Assembly: GCA_948146395.1 (NCBI GenBank)
Contig: OX411548.1
Location: 57,493,020-57,557,019, forward strand
DNA length: 64,000 bases
Direction: 5' to 3'
From: Fragum whitleyi
Taxonomy: Eukaryota; Mollusca; Bivalvia; Cardiida; Cardiidae
Both the position numbers and the translations under genes were made by a program. Numbering within the stretch: position 1 is the first letter of the stretch; each line of letters begins with the position of its first letter. Positions 23,509 to 35,637 of the stretch are shown piece by piece. Below the pieces are notes generated by a model, which worked only from the letters and a program-made list of their open reading frames with translations, had not been told where the DNA came from and ran no database searches.

Positions 23509-24381
23509 TAACTAGAAAGCCATGAAAGGCTTGAGTCGCTCCACAGGCTTGAAATTCTTGTAATAGCAAATCTAAGTTTTGACTAGATTTTTCGATATTT
23601 TGGGTTCTACTGATGTTGAAATGATTTTTAAAGTTTCCACTATTTTAACATATAGAGAAATGACCTCCACCCATAAAAGACATATTTTTCATCCAATCAA
23701 AATAATTTTTGGCTGCATGATAATGGATAACCAAAGGATCATACTAATGAAGTTTGATTGATATCCATCTGTAACATTCTGAGAAAATGATTTTCAAAGT
23801 TTCCACAATATAACATACAGAGAAATGACCTCCGCCCATAAAACACATATTTTTCATCCGATCACAAAAAATTTTTGGTAGACTGATAAAGAATCACTCA
23901 AGAGGCATTCCAGTGAAATTTGGTTGATATCCATCACTTACATTTCGAGAAAATGATTTTCAAAGATTCAACTATATAACACATAGAGAAATGACCTCTG
24001 CCCATAAAATATGGATTTTTCATCTGATCCCAATAATTTTTTGTAGACTGATAAAGGGTTACCCAAGGATCATTCATGTAAAATTTAATTGGTATCCATT
24101 GATAAGAAACTGAGAAAAGTCACTTTTTACCATATTTGGATATTAGCCACACCCATTAAATCCATGTTTTTCATTGGATCAAAATTTCTTGAACAACTTT
24201 GAAAGAAGGTCACCCAAGGATCATTTCTGTGAAGTTTGGTTGAAATCCATCCTGAAGTTTCTGAGGAGAAGATTTTTAAATTTACAGTTTATGACCGGAC
24301 CCATGCACGCATGGACGGACGCACGTCAGACACAACACCATGACAATAGCCCCAGTGGCTTTCAGCTAGTGGAGCTAAAAA
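23509..24381 (+). repeat. Family A array, header and tail complete
   Basis: Header ACTAGAAAGCCATGAAAGGC with CGCTCCACAGGC, about five 155-bp monomers, a last monomer with GAGGAGAAGATTTTTAAA, GGACGGACGCACG, and a tail with AGTGGC and a TAGTGGAGCTAAAAA end. It starts about 40 bp after the transposon that ends at 23462. Confidence 0.82.
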
Positions 24382-24382
24382 T

Positions 24383-25490
24383 GAATCTGCATACGGATTG
24401 ACATTTTGGTCAGAGAAACAAGTGCAAGGTTTTCAAGCAAAAGCTTGAGTAGGAATAGAGAAATTCCATGTAAAGTGGAGTTGCACTTAAAAACTTAATC
24501 AAGAAATTTAATTTGGAAATGGGTTAACATTCCACTTAATTTATAGTCTGAGTAATAAATCTTTGTCCAGAGGCTGATATTATGGCCACAGAAGCATGTA
24601 CAAAGTTTAAAAGTAATAGTATTAGTATAAGGAGAGATAGTCAGCAGTTGCATGTAAAACCTTTACCAAATATTTTTAGTCCAAAAAGAGTTAAAATTCC
24701 ACTAAATTGAAAATCAGACTTAGGAATCTTTGTCTAAAGGCTGACACCATATTTCCTCAAATAAAGGCGCTCCCTCCCTTATAGCAGCACCCCTACATGT
24801 TTTTACTAAGAAAACCTACTTGAAATGCCTAAATTTTAGGACTGTTGGAGACTTCTTATCTAATTTGAGATGAATTTCATCTTAACAATGGTCAATCATT
24901 TATTTGATTGTTTAGAAGAACAATCATTTATATGATTGTTTAGAAGAAATTCACCTCAAATTAAAGGGAAAAGGGCCTTAAGGACATCAACTGATTTTTT
25001 AAATCACAAAATGCATAATAAATAAAAACTCCCTGGCCATGTAAGTTTTAGCTCCTGGGAGCATTTTTCAGGAGAAATATAGTGTTATGGCCACAGAAGC
25101 ATTTGCAAAGTTTCAAAGCAATAGCTTTTTTTACTTATAAAGATATTACAAATAGTCAACAGTCTCACGTAAAAAGATTCTTTAATTCACAAAAGGTTAA
25201 AATTCCACTAAATGGAATATCAGACTGATAAATCTTTGTCTAGGGATTGATATTTTTGTCACGAAAGAATGTGCAAAGTTTGAAAGCAATAGCTTTAGAA
25301 CAAGCATAGTTATTACAAATAACGTAGTTATCAGTTCCACATAAAAACTTAACCAGGATTTTTAATTAATTCCACTAAATTAAATGTACAACTGGTGGAT
25401 CTTTGCCTATGAGTTAATATTATGGTCAAAGAAGCATGTGCAAAGTTTCAGAACAATAGCATAAGTAACTAGAGGTGCTTGAGGGCCTGA
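24383..25490 (+). repeat. Family K diverged array
   Basis: Repeated phrases AAAATTCCACTAAATTGAAA, AAATCTTTGTCTAGGGG, CTGATATTATGG, ACAGAAGCATGTGCAAAG and GTTTCAAAGCAATAGC recur at irregular spacing near 180 bp. No clear header or GGAC tail, so this is probably an old or partial copy. Confidence 0.6.
24862..24962. repeat. Inverted repeat enclosing a 28-bp direct duplication
   Basis: Arms AATTTGAGATGAATTTC (24862-24878) and GAAATTCACCTCAAATT (24946-24962) are inverted copies with one change. Between them a 28-bp unit starting CAATCATTTAT is repeated at 24893-24920 and 24921-24948 with one difference. Confidence 0.7.
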
Positions 25491-26350
25491 TTTGCTCCAC
25501 AGGCCTGAATATCCTGATAATGATTATTAGAGGAAGATAAGGCTGTTTAAACGAGAATTGAAGTGAATTAATGAGTTAATGTTTATTTCAAGTTAATAAT
25601 TGTTTATAAGTGTCATATGCTGAAATATTTCTGTACAAAAAACTCATGATCAGTGAATAACTTTGGAAAAGGACCTCTACCTGTTACACACATATTTTTA
25701 ATTTAATCACAATAATTTTGTGCACTCTGATAATGGGTCACCCCAGGATCATTTCAGTGAAATTTTGTTAAAATCCAAATATGAACATTTCAACACTAAC
25801 AGAATATTACTGCACAATGGTACTTTTGCAAAATTTTGATTGTAGATCTTTCCGCTTTTCATTAAACACTACAAAAGGGATGTTACTTCACAATAATTGT
25901 TTGTCATTAAAACAAAATTCTAACTAATGATAATAAGAAGCAAAATATTCAATCCAATATATTTATTTCATTTCACATATGAACATTCTTGACCAATGGC
26001 ATTGCTTATTTTGCATCACGTGAGAGTGAAATATGTGGACGACCAGAATGAGGCTACTGTTCAATACGGATTTTTTTCCAATACAAGGAAACCTGTATTG
26101 GCTGATGAAAGCAAGGTAAGCTATATTGTACGCTGAAAGTGAGCCTGCAGTCCCAAATATCAATATCAACACTTTAGGGTCCTATTCAATTTATCAAACC
26201 CTCTATTAGGAGGTAATGAAATAAGTTTGATCTTGAGAATATTCTTGATATAAACATTTGCAAAATTTCTTTACAAATAAAAGAAGAATGGAAGTGTCAA
26301 TGAGAGACACAAAAATGTTGCCGTGTCTTGATTTTAGAATATCGATTGTC

Positions 26351-26411
26351 AACATGAAAATGTACATTTCAAGCAACAATTTAACATGAAAATGTACATT
26401 TCAAGCAACAA
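26351..26411. repeat. 29-bp direct duplication
   Basis: A unit AACATGAAAATGTACATTTC plus AAGCAACAA occurs at 26351-26379 and 26383-26411. Each copy holds the near-palindrome GAAAATGTACATTTC. Confidence 0.8.
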
Positions 26412-26804
26412 CGGGTAGTCAATCTTGTTTATGTTAATTACATTTATGATCAATAAGCACTAACAGGCTTGACACATTTCACGTGGATTCCTATTTTTGG
26501 AACAATTGTTTGTTTCAAATACACAATGTTCATAGTGATTTGCACTTGGAATCATTTTTCAGACTTTCTGTGCAGAGTCACCCTTCATTCAACTAAACTG
26601 ACCAATTCTGAGGGAGTATTCTCAGGCTACTTATTTCAACTAATTTTTCTATACATTTGGATTTCAACAAAGGTTTTGTTGCTTCTTTCCTATATTCTGT
26701 TCACCTATTAAATTTTATAAGTCTAGAAAAATTCATCATTTTGGAGATACCAAAAGGGTGATCAAATATTCACTTAATATGTTAGAATGTCCTCTGCCAA
26801 AAAA

Positions 26805-27068
26805 ACAAGATGTGTTTGTGAAACACGAAGTTTGACCTTGACAGATGACCTTGACCTTGTCCATGACCTTGACTTTGGTACCAGCGGATGCGGATCATTG
26901 AGATCTATCATCATGCCAAATATTAGCTTTGTATCTTGAATAGGCTTGAAGATATTTGCAAGGTTAAGTTTTCGGACAGACAGACGGACAGACAGACAGA
27001 TGGACAGACAGACAGACGGACATGAGTAAAACAATATGCCCCCGATCTCTCGATACGGGGGCATAAAA
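26805..27068 (+). repeat. Family D element, nested
   Basis: The header is ACAAGATGTGTTTGTGAAAC (hairpin GTGTTT/AAACAC). The body has GACCTTGACCTTG, TTTGGTACCAGCGGATGCGG, ATCATCATGCCAAATATTAG and GAATAGGCTTGAAGATATT. (GACA)n follows, then the tail hairpin TATGCCCCCGATC...GGGGGCATAAAA. Unlike most D copies it lacks the ATGCCCCCG arm after the header, so it is internally deleted there. Confidence 0.85.
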
Positions 27069-27905
27069 AAATGTGCTTTTCATCTAATCAAAATATATTT
27101 TGAATACTGATACAACTTCACAGAATTAAAATTCCTATTATATCTAATCCATCTGTTGAAACTTTCAGGATAGTTTGTTTTACCCTATATTGGATATTCC
27201 TCCATAATAACCTATCTGAAGAAATGACCTCTGCCCATAAAAGACATATTTTTAATCTGATCACAACATTTTTTTGTAGACTGATAAAGGATCACTTAAC
27301 AATCATTCCAATTTGGTTGAAATCCATCTGTTAGATTCTGAGAAAATAATTTTCAAAGTTTTCACTAATAGTATTACATATATCGAGAAATGACCTCCAC
27401 CCATAAAATACATATTTATCTGATCACAATAATTTTTCATAGACTTGTTGAGGGTCACTCAAGAATCATTCCAGGGAAATTGGTTGATATCTTTTGGTTA
27501 GATTCTGAGAAAATGAATTACAAAGTTACCAATGACCGCCAGTTAAGGACATATTTTTCACCTGATCACAATGATTTTTTGTAGGCTGATAGAGTGCCAC
27601 TCAAGGATAATCCATGCGAAGTTTGGTTTATATCCATCAATTAGTTTCTGAGAAAAGCCACCTATTACCATATAATATGGAAATTAACCACGCCTACTAC
27701 AGCCATGATTTTCATCCGATTAAAAATCTTTGAAGGAATCTGATAGAGGGTCACCCAAGGAACATTCCTGTGAAATTTGATTGGAATCCATCCAGTACTT
27801 TATAACGAGAAGATTTTTTTAGTAAAAGTTTATGGACGGATGCACCGACGACAGACACCCCGCCATGACAATGGCCCACTGGCCTTTCGACCATTGGAGC
27901 TAAAA

Positions 27906-28275
27906 ACAGAGATAATCAACAGTTGTTTATCAAATAATAAAAGTGAAAAAATCTATTTTTCTTTATGACACTTCTTTTTACAAATTCATATTCTAAAACA
28001 AACAATATAGTGTATCACAGACAATTCATATATTTAAACAAATAATTTATGGTCATATAATATAAATCATTCATTAAATAATTTAAGTAATAAATACTGA
28101 TTTGTAAAATAAGACAAGTACCGATGAATGTTTGCATCCTGCATGAAGCTCCGTTTTATGGTGCTTGATAGTGATTAAATATCATGCCATTCCCCTTGCT
28201 AGGACATGTTGCTCTTTTGATAGAACAAAAATTCTAAGTTTCGGGTGAATGTCCCAAATTATCTCAGAAATACAA
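27906..28275. other. No recognised feature
   Basis: AT-rich sequence with no gene or array monomer recognised. Confidence 0.5.
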
Positions 28276-28830
28276 AAACAAGAGGACCATGATGACAACC
28301 TGGGTGAAGCCCAAATGTGATTCCAGGGTCTTGATATGAACAACTTGGTAGAGTTCCATTAGATGATGCTACAAATTAAATATGAAAGCTGTCTGCTTTC
28401 TGGTTTCAGAGAAGAAAGTTTGAAAGATTTTCCTTCTTTTATCCTTTGTGCTCAAAAGAGCCAAAAGGGATGTGCCCGGGCAAAGCCAAAATATGACCCA
28501 AAAGTCTTGATATGAACAAACTTGGTAGAGGTCCACTAGATGATGCTACATACCAAATATGAAAGCCGTCTGGTTTCAGAAAAGAAGATTTTTGAAGATT
28601 TTCATATTTTCACCCTTTTTGTTAAGGGTAAAGGGAAAGTTAAGGGTGGATTTCATTTATTTGAACCACTTTGGTAGAGCTTGACCCAAGGAACATCCCT
28701 GCCAAATTTCATCAATATTGGCCGACTGGTTAAGGAGGAGAAGTTGTTTAAAGGAATTGTGGACGATGCATGATGGAAGACGGACAAGTGACGACGGACA
28801 CTGTACGATCACAATAGCTCCACCCTAGGT
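28276..28830 (+). repeat. Family C array, decayed ends
   Basis: Header ACAAGAGGACCATGATG without the full hairpin, family C monomers with ATGAACAACTTGGTAGAG and AGATGATGCTACA, GACGGACAAGTGACGACGG, and a tail reduced to CAATAGCTCCACCCTAGGTG. Confidence 0.75.
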
Positions 28831-28864
28831 GTCCTTAAAATAGTTTTTTTTTTCATTTTCCACC

Positions 28865-29240
28865 CTTAACATTGCTAAAATTGGGGCTTTTTTCCATTTT
28901 GAAAGCTTCTTATGCAAATACAATTGACCAGAGAGAAATTTCCTTGGCACCAGCCTTTGGGTACATGTATGAGGTATACCAACATGTATGTTCTTTACAG
29001 CTATCAGGTGGTACTGAGTTTATACTAGACCTAAAACAAATAAAAACGTTTTACTGAACAATGGCCAGTACCACTCAAGGGCCAACAACTCTGGCATGAA
29101 AACGAGCATGGAAAGGTACCTTCAAATCTCCTCAATATATTGACTATACAATGTTAATAAAATATGAGAACAAGAAAAAAATTCATTGGTTGAAAAAAAA
29201 TGACACCATGTGTCCATTGCTACCTTAAATGAAAATCAGG
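28865..29240. repeat. Dispersed repeat P, copy without palindrome insert
   Basis: Shares a colinear order of segments with 37390-37810: GAAAGCTTCTTATGCAAAT, AGAGAAATTTCCTTGGC, AGCTATCAGGTGGTACTGAG, CCAGTACCACTCAAGGGC and CATGAAAACGAGCATGGAAA. The function is unknown. This copy lacks the 85-bp palindrome present in the other. Confidence 0.7.
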
Positions 29241-30200
29241 GTTCTGTCTTTAGACATTAACCTTTATACAACTTTTGAATTTTGAATGCTAGGCAGGTAT
29301 ACAAATATTTCTCATCCTCAAACATTTTTTTTTCAAATTGGCAAATTCCCTTGGCAATCAGTAACATATTTATAAAATATTTTGCACAAAACAATTTGCA
29401 CCTGGCTCATTTTCTGAATAAAAAATTATCATTCTACCTGTGAAAGAATCTTTAAGATACAACCTCTGGTTGACCTTTACTAGAACCATTCTATCTTTCA
29501 AATATTTATTTTAAAGAGTTTCCAGGTGGTCTATTTTGGCATGACTGCTCACATCTATAAAACAAATGACCTTTTCAAACTGGTTAGGTCATATGAACAA
29601 CACTGTATAATATTTTCTCTTTTTTTTTTCTATAGAGAATTTTATGAATAAATACATGCTTGTCCTAGGAAAACAGGTGTCTAGCCTGCAATCTTAGGAT
29701 TACTTGAATTTTTTTTTCAAATAGCAAATCTACATATGACAGAGAATAATTGTGTCAAGTTATTTTAAATTCCATCCATTATTGAAGGAGCTATAATCCA
29801 GAAAAATCCTCACAGATTAGCTAATACATTTACAAACAAACTTGGACTTGTCATAGTGATGACTATGTCTCACTAACCTAAGGTTTGCTTCACAAAAACA
29901 GTATAAAAAGCTTTTAGGATTTAACAACAAAGGTACAACTTTTTTTATCCAATTTAAATCCACAAATGGTCAGCATGATAAAAATCAAAGTAAAAATCAG
30001 ACAAACATATGTAGATAGCAATAAAGAAGGGTTTCTTAAAATGTCCGTTTTTGTGTTTATATCCATTTGCTAGCTGCATTGTAGATAAAAGACTGTTTTC
30101 CCATATTTACAGGTCTGTAGTGGGCTGCAAAATACAAATAACAATTGTATTTTTTAAGAAACAAAGGAAGTAATTTTGTATTCATGTAGGTATAAAATTA
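29241..30200. other. No recognised gene
   Basis: AT-rich DNA with no ORF, array monomer or SINE box that I can support. Confidence 0.45.
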
Positions 30201-31310
30201 ACAAATGTGCCATCGTCACAAAATACGCCGCCACTTTGCTGCTGTTTCACGAAAAATAATTGTAGACACTACTTATTTTGACAGAACCAAATTGAAAATG
30301 ACCAAGTTTCATTTAATTCAAGACAAAAAGTTTGGAGGAGTTGCCTTCACAAGGCTGCAATTTCAATAAGCCCAAGGCACTAAGTTTTAAGGGGGCATAC
30401 TTCAGGGAAATAAATGAGCCATAAAATCCTTGATCAATGTACAGCTACAAATTACGGTGATCGGGGATGACATTGACCAAGTTTCATTTAAATAAAGACA
30501 AAAAAGTAAGGAGGAGTTGTGTTCAAAAGGCTGCAATTTCAATAAGCCCTAGCTAATAAGTTTTAAGGGAGCATAATTTAGGGTAAAATTAATGAACCAT
30601 AAAATCCTTACTTCATGCTCATCTACCAATTTCAATTATAACATCCACCAAGTTTCATTTAGATCCAGTCAGAAACTTAGGAAGAGTTGCATTCACAAGG
30701 CTGCAATTTCAATAAGCCCCAGAGACTAAATTTTAACAGGGCATAACTGAGGCAATAAGCCCCAGAGACTAAGGGGCATAACTCAGGCAAAAATCAATGA
30801 ACCATCAAATCCTTCCTTCATGCACATCTACCAATTGAGGTGATAACATTGACCAAGTTTCAAGAAGATCCAGCCAGAAACTTAGGAGGATTTGCGTTGA
30901 CAAGAAAAATGGACCCAGAGACTAAGTTTTCAAGGGGCATAACTCAGGCAAAAATCAACGAACTGTAAAATCCTTCCTTCATGCACATCTACCAATTGAG
31001 GTGATTACATTGACCAAGTTTCAAGGAGATCCAGCCAGAAACTTAGGAGGAGTTGCGTTGACAAGAAAAGTGGACCCAGAAATTAAGTTATCAAGGGGCA
31101 TAACTCAGGCAAAAATCAACGAACCGTAAAATCCTTCCTTCATGCACATCTACCAATTGAGGTGATAACATTGACCAAGTTTCAAGAAGATCCAGCCAGA
31201 AGTTTAGGAGGAGTTGCGTTGACAAGAAAAGTGGACGGACGTACGGACGGACGGACGGACAGACGGAGAAGATGAAACCAATATACGTCTGCCTCCGGCG
31301 GCGTATAAAA
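30201..31310 (+). repeat. Family G tandem array, header and tail complete
   Basis: The header is ACAAATGTGCCATCGTCACA (hairpin TGTG/CACA) with the arm ATACGCCGCC at 30223-30232. Monomers contain TTGACCAAGTTTCAAGAAG, ATCCAGCCAGAAACTTAGG, AGGAGTTGCGTTGACAAG, GGGGCATAACTCAGGC and TCCTTCCTTCATGCACATC. The end has GGACGGACGGACGG and the tail arm GGCGGCGTAT at 31297-31306, followed by AAAA. Confidence 0.83.
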
Positions 31311-31523
31311 ACTTAATCACAATGCATGAAAACGGCAAGGGGATAATACTTAAGAATGATCATTCTACCTTATTCCTTGTCCCACTGGCCCAGATTTGAT
31401 CCCAATTTCAGAATTTTCAAAATTGGTATGAAATCGGTGTGCTTTGGGAGAGTTGTAGTGCTTCCTGACAGAAATTGGCATCTAATCTTTTTTTTTCCCA
31501 ATCTCAAAAATTGTGTGGAAATA

Positions 31524-31701
31524 GGTGTGGCTTGGTGTACATTGTTGTTGTTCGTAGTAGGAAAATCGTAGCTGGCGTTATTCAGGATGAAACATGCCTG
31601 CTTCAGTGACGAAATCCGAATAACGCCAAAGTACTATGATTAGCCCCGATACTTGCTAATGAACTACGAAGAGATACGTGACTAGCAGCTCAAGCCACAC
31701 C
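31524..31701. repeat. Nested inverted repeat, MITE-like
   Basis: Outer arms GGTGTGGCTTG (31524-31534) and CAAGCCACACC (31691-31701) are perfect inverses. Inner arms GGCGTTATTC (31573-31582) and GAATAACGCC (31618-31627) are also perfect. The segments between are partly complementary (ATCGTAG, CTACGAA). It may be a decayed hairpin MITE. Confidence 0.5.
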
Positions 31702-32074
31702 AATCTACACAGGTGAACTACGATTTGTTACGATATCATCCCAATGCACTAAGAATTACCTAGAATTCCGAGAATTACATCAAACTGAATATTAAGCTTA
31801 GAATTACATCATTTTGATCCTTATATTATAATATTGTCATTTACAAACATACATAAGCCAGGATAAAAAAAAATACACCTACAAAGAAATGCCTCCAGCT
31901 TCATCAAATATGCCTCTATACCATAAGGTACAGTGACAATCTTTCCTTTACCTTAAAATGCTGACAAAGGTAACCCAAGTCTACAATTTTAAATTGGACC
32001 ATTTGTTGTTGTTGGCTTGGCAATTTGCCACTCTGAGATTAATATCATAGCTGAGTTGTTAATGTCAACAAAGT
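31702..32074. other. No recognised feature
   Basis: AT-rich spacer before a family A array; nothing recognised. Confidence 0.45.
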
Positions 32075-32984
32075 ATCAACTAAATAACAAACAGAGAAAT
32101 GACCTCCGCCCATAAAAAACATATTTTTCATCCGATCACAATAATTATTTGGTAGACTGATAAAGGGTCACTCAAGGATCATTCCAGTGAAATTTGGTTG
32201 ATATCCATCGATTAAATTCTGTGAAAATGATTTTCAAAGTTTCCACTTTACAAGATATAGAGAAATGACCTCCGCCAATAAAATACATATTTTTCATCCT
32301 ATCACAATAATATTTTGGTAGACTGATAAAGGGTCACTAAAGGATCATTCCATTGAAATTTGGTTGATATCCATTAGTAACATTCTGAGAAGGTAACTTT
32401 GAAAGTTTCCACTATATAACATAAAGAGAAACGACCTCCACCAATAAAATATGGATTTTTCATCCGATCACAAAAATATTTGGTAGACTGATAAGGGGGC
32501 ACTAAAGGATCATTCCAGTGAAATTTGGTTGATATCCATCCATTACATCCCGAGAAAATGATTTCCAAAGTTTCCACTAAATAACTTATAGAGAAATGAC
32601 CTCCATCCATAAAATACATATTTTCTATCCGATCACAATAATTTTTTGTAAACTGATAAAGGGTCACTTAAGGCTCTTTCATGTTAAATTTAACTAGTAT
32701 CCATCCATTAGAATCTGAGAAAAGTCACTTTTTACCATATTTGGAAATTAGCCACGCCCATTTAATCCATAGTTTTTATAATATCAAAATTTCTTGAACA
32801 ACTTTGAAAGAGGGTCACCGAAGGATCATTCCTGTGAAGTTTGGATGAAATGCATCCAGTAGTTTCTGAGGAGAAGGTTTTAAAGAAAAAGTTTACGACT
32901 GGACACACTGGCACTTTGACAGACGCACCTCCGACACAACGCCATGACAATAGCCCCAGTGGCTTTCAGCCAGTGGAGCTAAAA
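32075..32984 (+). repeat. Family A array, header missing
   Basis: About five 155-bp monomers, the last monomer with GAGGAGAAGGTTTTAAAG, a GGACACACTGGCAC stretch in place of clean GGACGG repeats, and the tail AGTGGCTTTCAGCCAGTGG then AGCTAAAAA at 32959-32984. Confidence 0.83.
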
Positions 32985-33008
32985 ACCTTGGATAGGTTGT
33001 ATAATGAT

Positions 33009-33292
33009 GTCTTGTTTGTTTGTTTGAATGGGTTTAACGCCGCTTTCAACAATCTTGCAGTTATATCGCGGCGGCCGGAGCACCTAACAATGGATTCCTG
33101 GTATTTCTTTTACCTGTACTACCATTACACCCTTTCCTAGCCTCCGACTGCTATCTCACATAGGTTTACGATTATCTACCCATTGGTGAGAGACAAACGT
33201 CGGAAAGGATATTTGCCGCCACCGGGGATAGAACCCACGACTTCCAGATTGGAAGTCTTATGCCTAACCAACTGCGCTATGGTGGCGGCTGA
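33009..33292 (-). mobile_element. tRNA-derived SINE, near full length
   Basis: Read on the minus strand: GCCGCCACCATAGCGCAGTT (A-box region TAGCGCAGTTGG), then GACTTCCAATCTGGAAGTC, then GGGTTCTATCCCC (B box) closing with GGTGGCGGC. This head folds like a tRNA with a non-standard anticodon loop. The core has AATACCAGGAATCCATTG and the tail GTTTAACCCATTC-like sequence followed by (AAAC)n at the left edge. It is the best SINE copy in the window. Confidence 0.82.
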
Positions 33293-33929
33293 ATAATGAT
33301 GTATCCTCATTCCCCATAGACACATTTCAAACACATTCATACTGATAGGCGGCCATTGTATACTCAGCTCTCAGAATCAGGACATTATCTTGGAAAATTT
33401 TGAAACTTGATTTTGATTGGCAACCATCCACCATTGTCTAACTTAATCTTAATTCATCGTAGTACTTTATAGAAAGAAATCTGGAGAGTCCGTCTACGTT
33501 GTATTAGTTCAGCTCCATACCTGGTATTACTTCGAAATAAGAATGTGACAGATTGCTGTACATTGGATTGCATCATAGTTAATTCGTTGTAAGTCAGGAA
33601 CACACCAATGGTGTCTTAAAAAACACTATATCCAGGGATAATTGGAGAAAAACTGTTCAAAGTTGATCAGAAAAATATGCTTTGCCGAGGCACAACCATT
33701 ACTTTGGATATAGGTTTGAGTGGGACCGGTTACTGGAAAAGAATTTCTGAAATGCAACCTCTTGTTGATCTTTAATTGAAATCAATCTCTTTTCCAAATA
33801 TCTATTTTACAGAGTTCCCAGATTGTTCCTTTTGCATGAAGGAACAGAATTTTATGATAGCTTGATACCACTCTTATAGCTTGAGCTCAGTATGTAAACT
33901 TAATTTATCTGATAGTTGTCTGGCTTGAT
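33293..33929. other. No recognised feature
   Basis: AT-rich sequence without a supported gene, array or SINE. Confidence 0.45.
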
Positions 33930-34090
33930 GGCCGAGTAGTTGGAGTGCTTGACCTAGCATCTGTTGGTTGGTGGTTTCAGCCCCTCTGGAGGCTTGTAGT
34001 GTATTAAAGCAGGACAGTTTACAGGCAGGCCCAGCCCCCAGCTGTAAAAAAGGGAAGCAGTGCCTCTCTCTCTCTCTTTACGTAACCCTT
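33930..34090 (+). mobile_element. Possible second tRNA-like SINE or tRNA pseudogene
   Basis: TGATGGCCGAGTAGTTGGAG resembles an A box of a Leu/Ser-type tRNA, and GGTGGTTTCAGCCCC lies about 50 bp on, where a B box would be. The body ends near a (CT)n run. Pairing of the acceptor ends is weak. Confidence 0.35.
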
Positions 34091-34471
34091 TCTCTATGTG
34101 CATGACAAAATATCAGGTATGGGTTAGGTCCATGAGAGAAGTTAGAGCCTATATCATATTTGTAGGGGCTTGCTTAAATACTTTTCAGTAGATTTGAGAA
34201 ATAATGGTATATGTTATCATTTTGTGAACTCATCCCCAAATCAGTGAAATTCCCAAAAGACTATTATCTGCTATCCATCATTTCACCCCTGTTGACTTTA
34301 TCTACATGGGGCTCATTAAACGAATAATGTCATAACTGTCATAATTATGTGCAAAATGACATGCTTTATGAGAATTTTTCCTCAAAATTTCACAATTTCT
34401 CTCCCTTTTTTTCAATTGTGAAAATTTTGCTTTCAAATTATTCTTTCAATAGTATTCAAAAATAAATAAAT

Positions 34472-35211
34472 CAACTAGAAAGCCATGAATGGCTTGATTC
34501 GCTCCACAGGCTTGAAATTCTTGAAATAGCAAATCTAAGGTTTGACTAGATTTTAAGATATTTTGGCTTCTACTGATGTTGAAATGATTTTCAAAGTTTC
34601 CACTATATAACATAAAGAGAAATGACCTCTGTCCATAAAATACATATTTTTCATCAAATGACATTACTTTTTCACTGCTTGATAAAGGTTTAATCAAGGA
34701 TCATTCCAGTGAAATTTGGTCGATATCCATCAATTACATTCTGAGAAAATGATTTTTAAAGTTTCCACTATATAACATATAGAGAAATGACCTCCGCCCA
34801 TAAAATACATATTTTTCATCTGATGAAAATATTTTTGGTAGACTGATAAAGGGTCACTCAAGGATCATATCACTGAAACTTGGTTGATATCCATCGATTA
34901 TAGTGTTAGAAAATGATTTTCAAAGATTCCACTATATAACATATAGAGAAATGACCTCCGCCCATAAAATACATATTTTTCATCTCATCACAATAATTTT
35001 TGGTAGACTGATAAAGGGTCACCCAAGGATCATTCATGTAAATTTACTTGTTATCCATCAATTAGGATCTGAAAAAAGTCACTTTTTACTATATTTGGAA
35101 ATTAGCAACGCCCATTAAATCCATGATTTTCATTGGAACAAAATTTCTTGAACAACTTTGAAAGCGGGTCACCCAAGGATCATTCCTGTGAAGTTTGGTT
35201 AAAATTCATCC
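34472..35211 (+). repeat. Family A array with header
   Basis: Header ACTAGAAAGCCATGAATGGC with CGCTCCACAGGC, four to five monomers, and the last monomer. Its tail (GGACG repeats, then GCCAGTGGTGCTAAAAA) falls in the tandem duplication described at 35212-35637. Confidence 0.82.
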
Positions 35212-35637
35212 AGTTGTTTCTGAGGAGAAGATTTTTAAAGAAAAAGTTTACGCCCGGACGCATGCACACACGGACGAACGGACTGACGAACTCGCGACGG
35301 ACACAACGCCATGACAATAGCCCCAGTGGCTTTCAGCCAGTGGTGCTAAAAACTGAAACAAATATCCTCTACTTATTCCACCCACCTGGGCCTGGTAGTT
35401 CGCCATTTCGTACTGCACTGGTCAAGTTGTTTCTGAGGAGAAGATTTTTAAAGAAAAAGTTTACGCCCGGACGCATGCACACACGGACGAACGGACTGAC
35501 GAACTCGCGACGGACACAACGCCATGACAATAGCCCCAGTGGCTTTCAGCCAGTGGTGCTAAAAACTGAAACAAATATCCTCTACTTATTCCACCCACCT
35601 GGGCCTGGTAGTTCGCCATTTCGTACTGCACTGGTCC
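35212..35637. repeat. Perfect 213-bp tandem duplication spanning a repeat tail and a splice donor
   Basis: The segment from AGTTGTTTCTGAGGAG to the end of GCACTGGTC occurs at 35212-35424 and again at 35425-35637, with no difference seen. Each unit holds the end of a family A element and the last 25-40 bp of an STPG1-like exon with its GT donor. Because 213 is a multiple of three, a 181-codon plus-strand ORF (35133-35678) runs through both copies; it is not a gene. Confidence 0.92.

Larger units (their letters stand above)
25500..27905 (+). repeat. Family A array, old copy with nested family D insertion
   Basis: Family A monomers are recognisable from about 25660 and clearly from 27060 to 27780, ending in a tail with GGCCCACTGGCC and CCATTGGAGCTAAAAA at 27885-27905. 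A header-like segment with GCTCCACAGGCC is at 25494-25508. Between 25800 and 26780 the sequence is mostly unrecognised. A family D element (26805-27068) sits in an A-run of one monomer. Confidence 0.65.
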
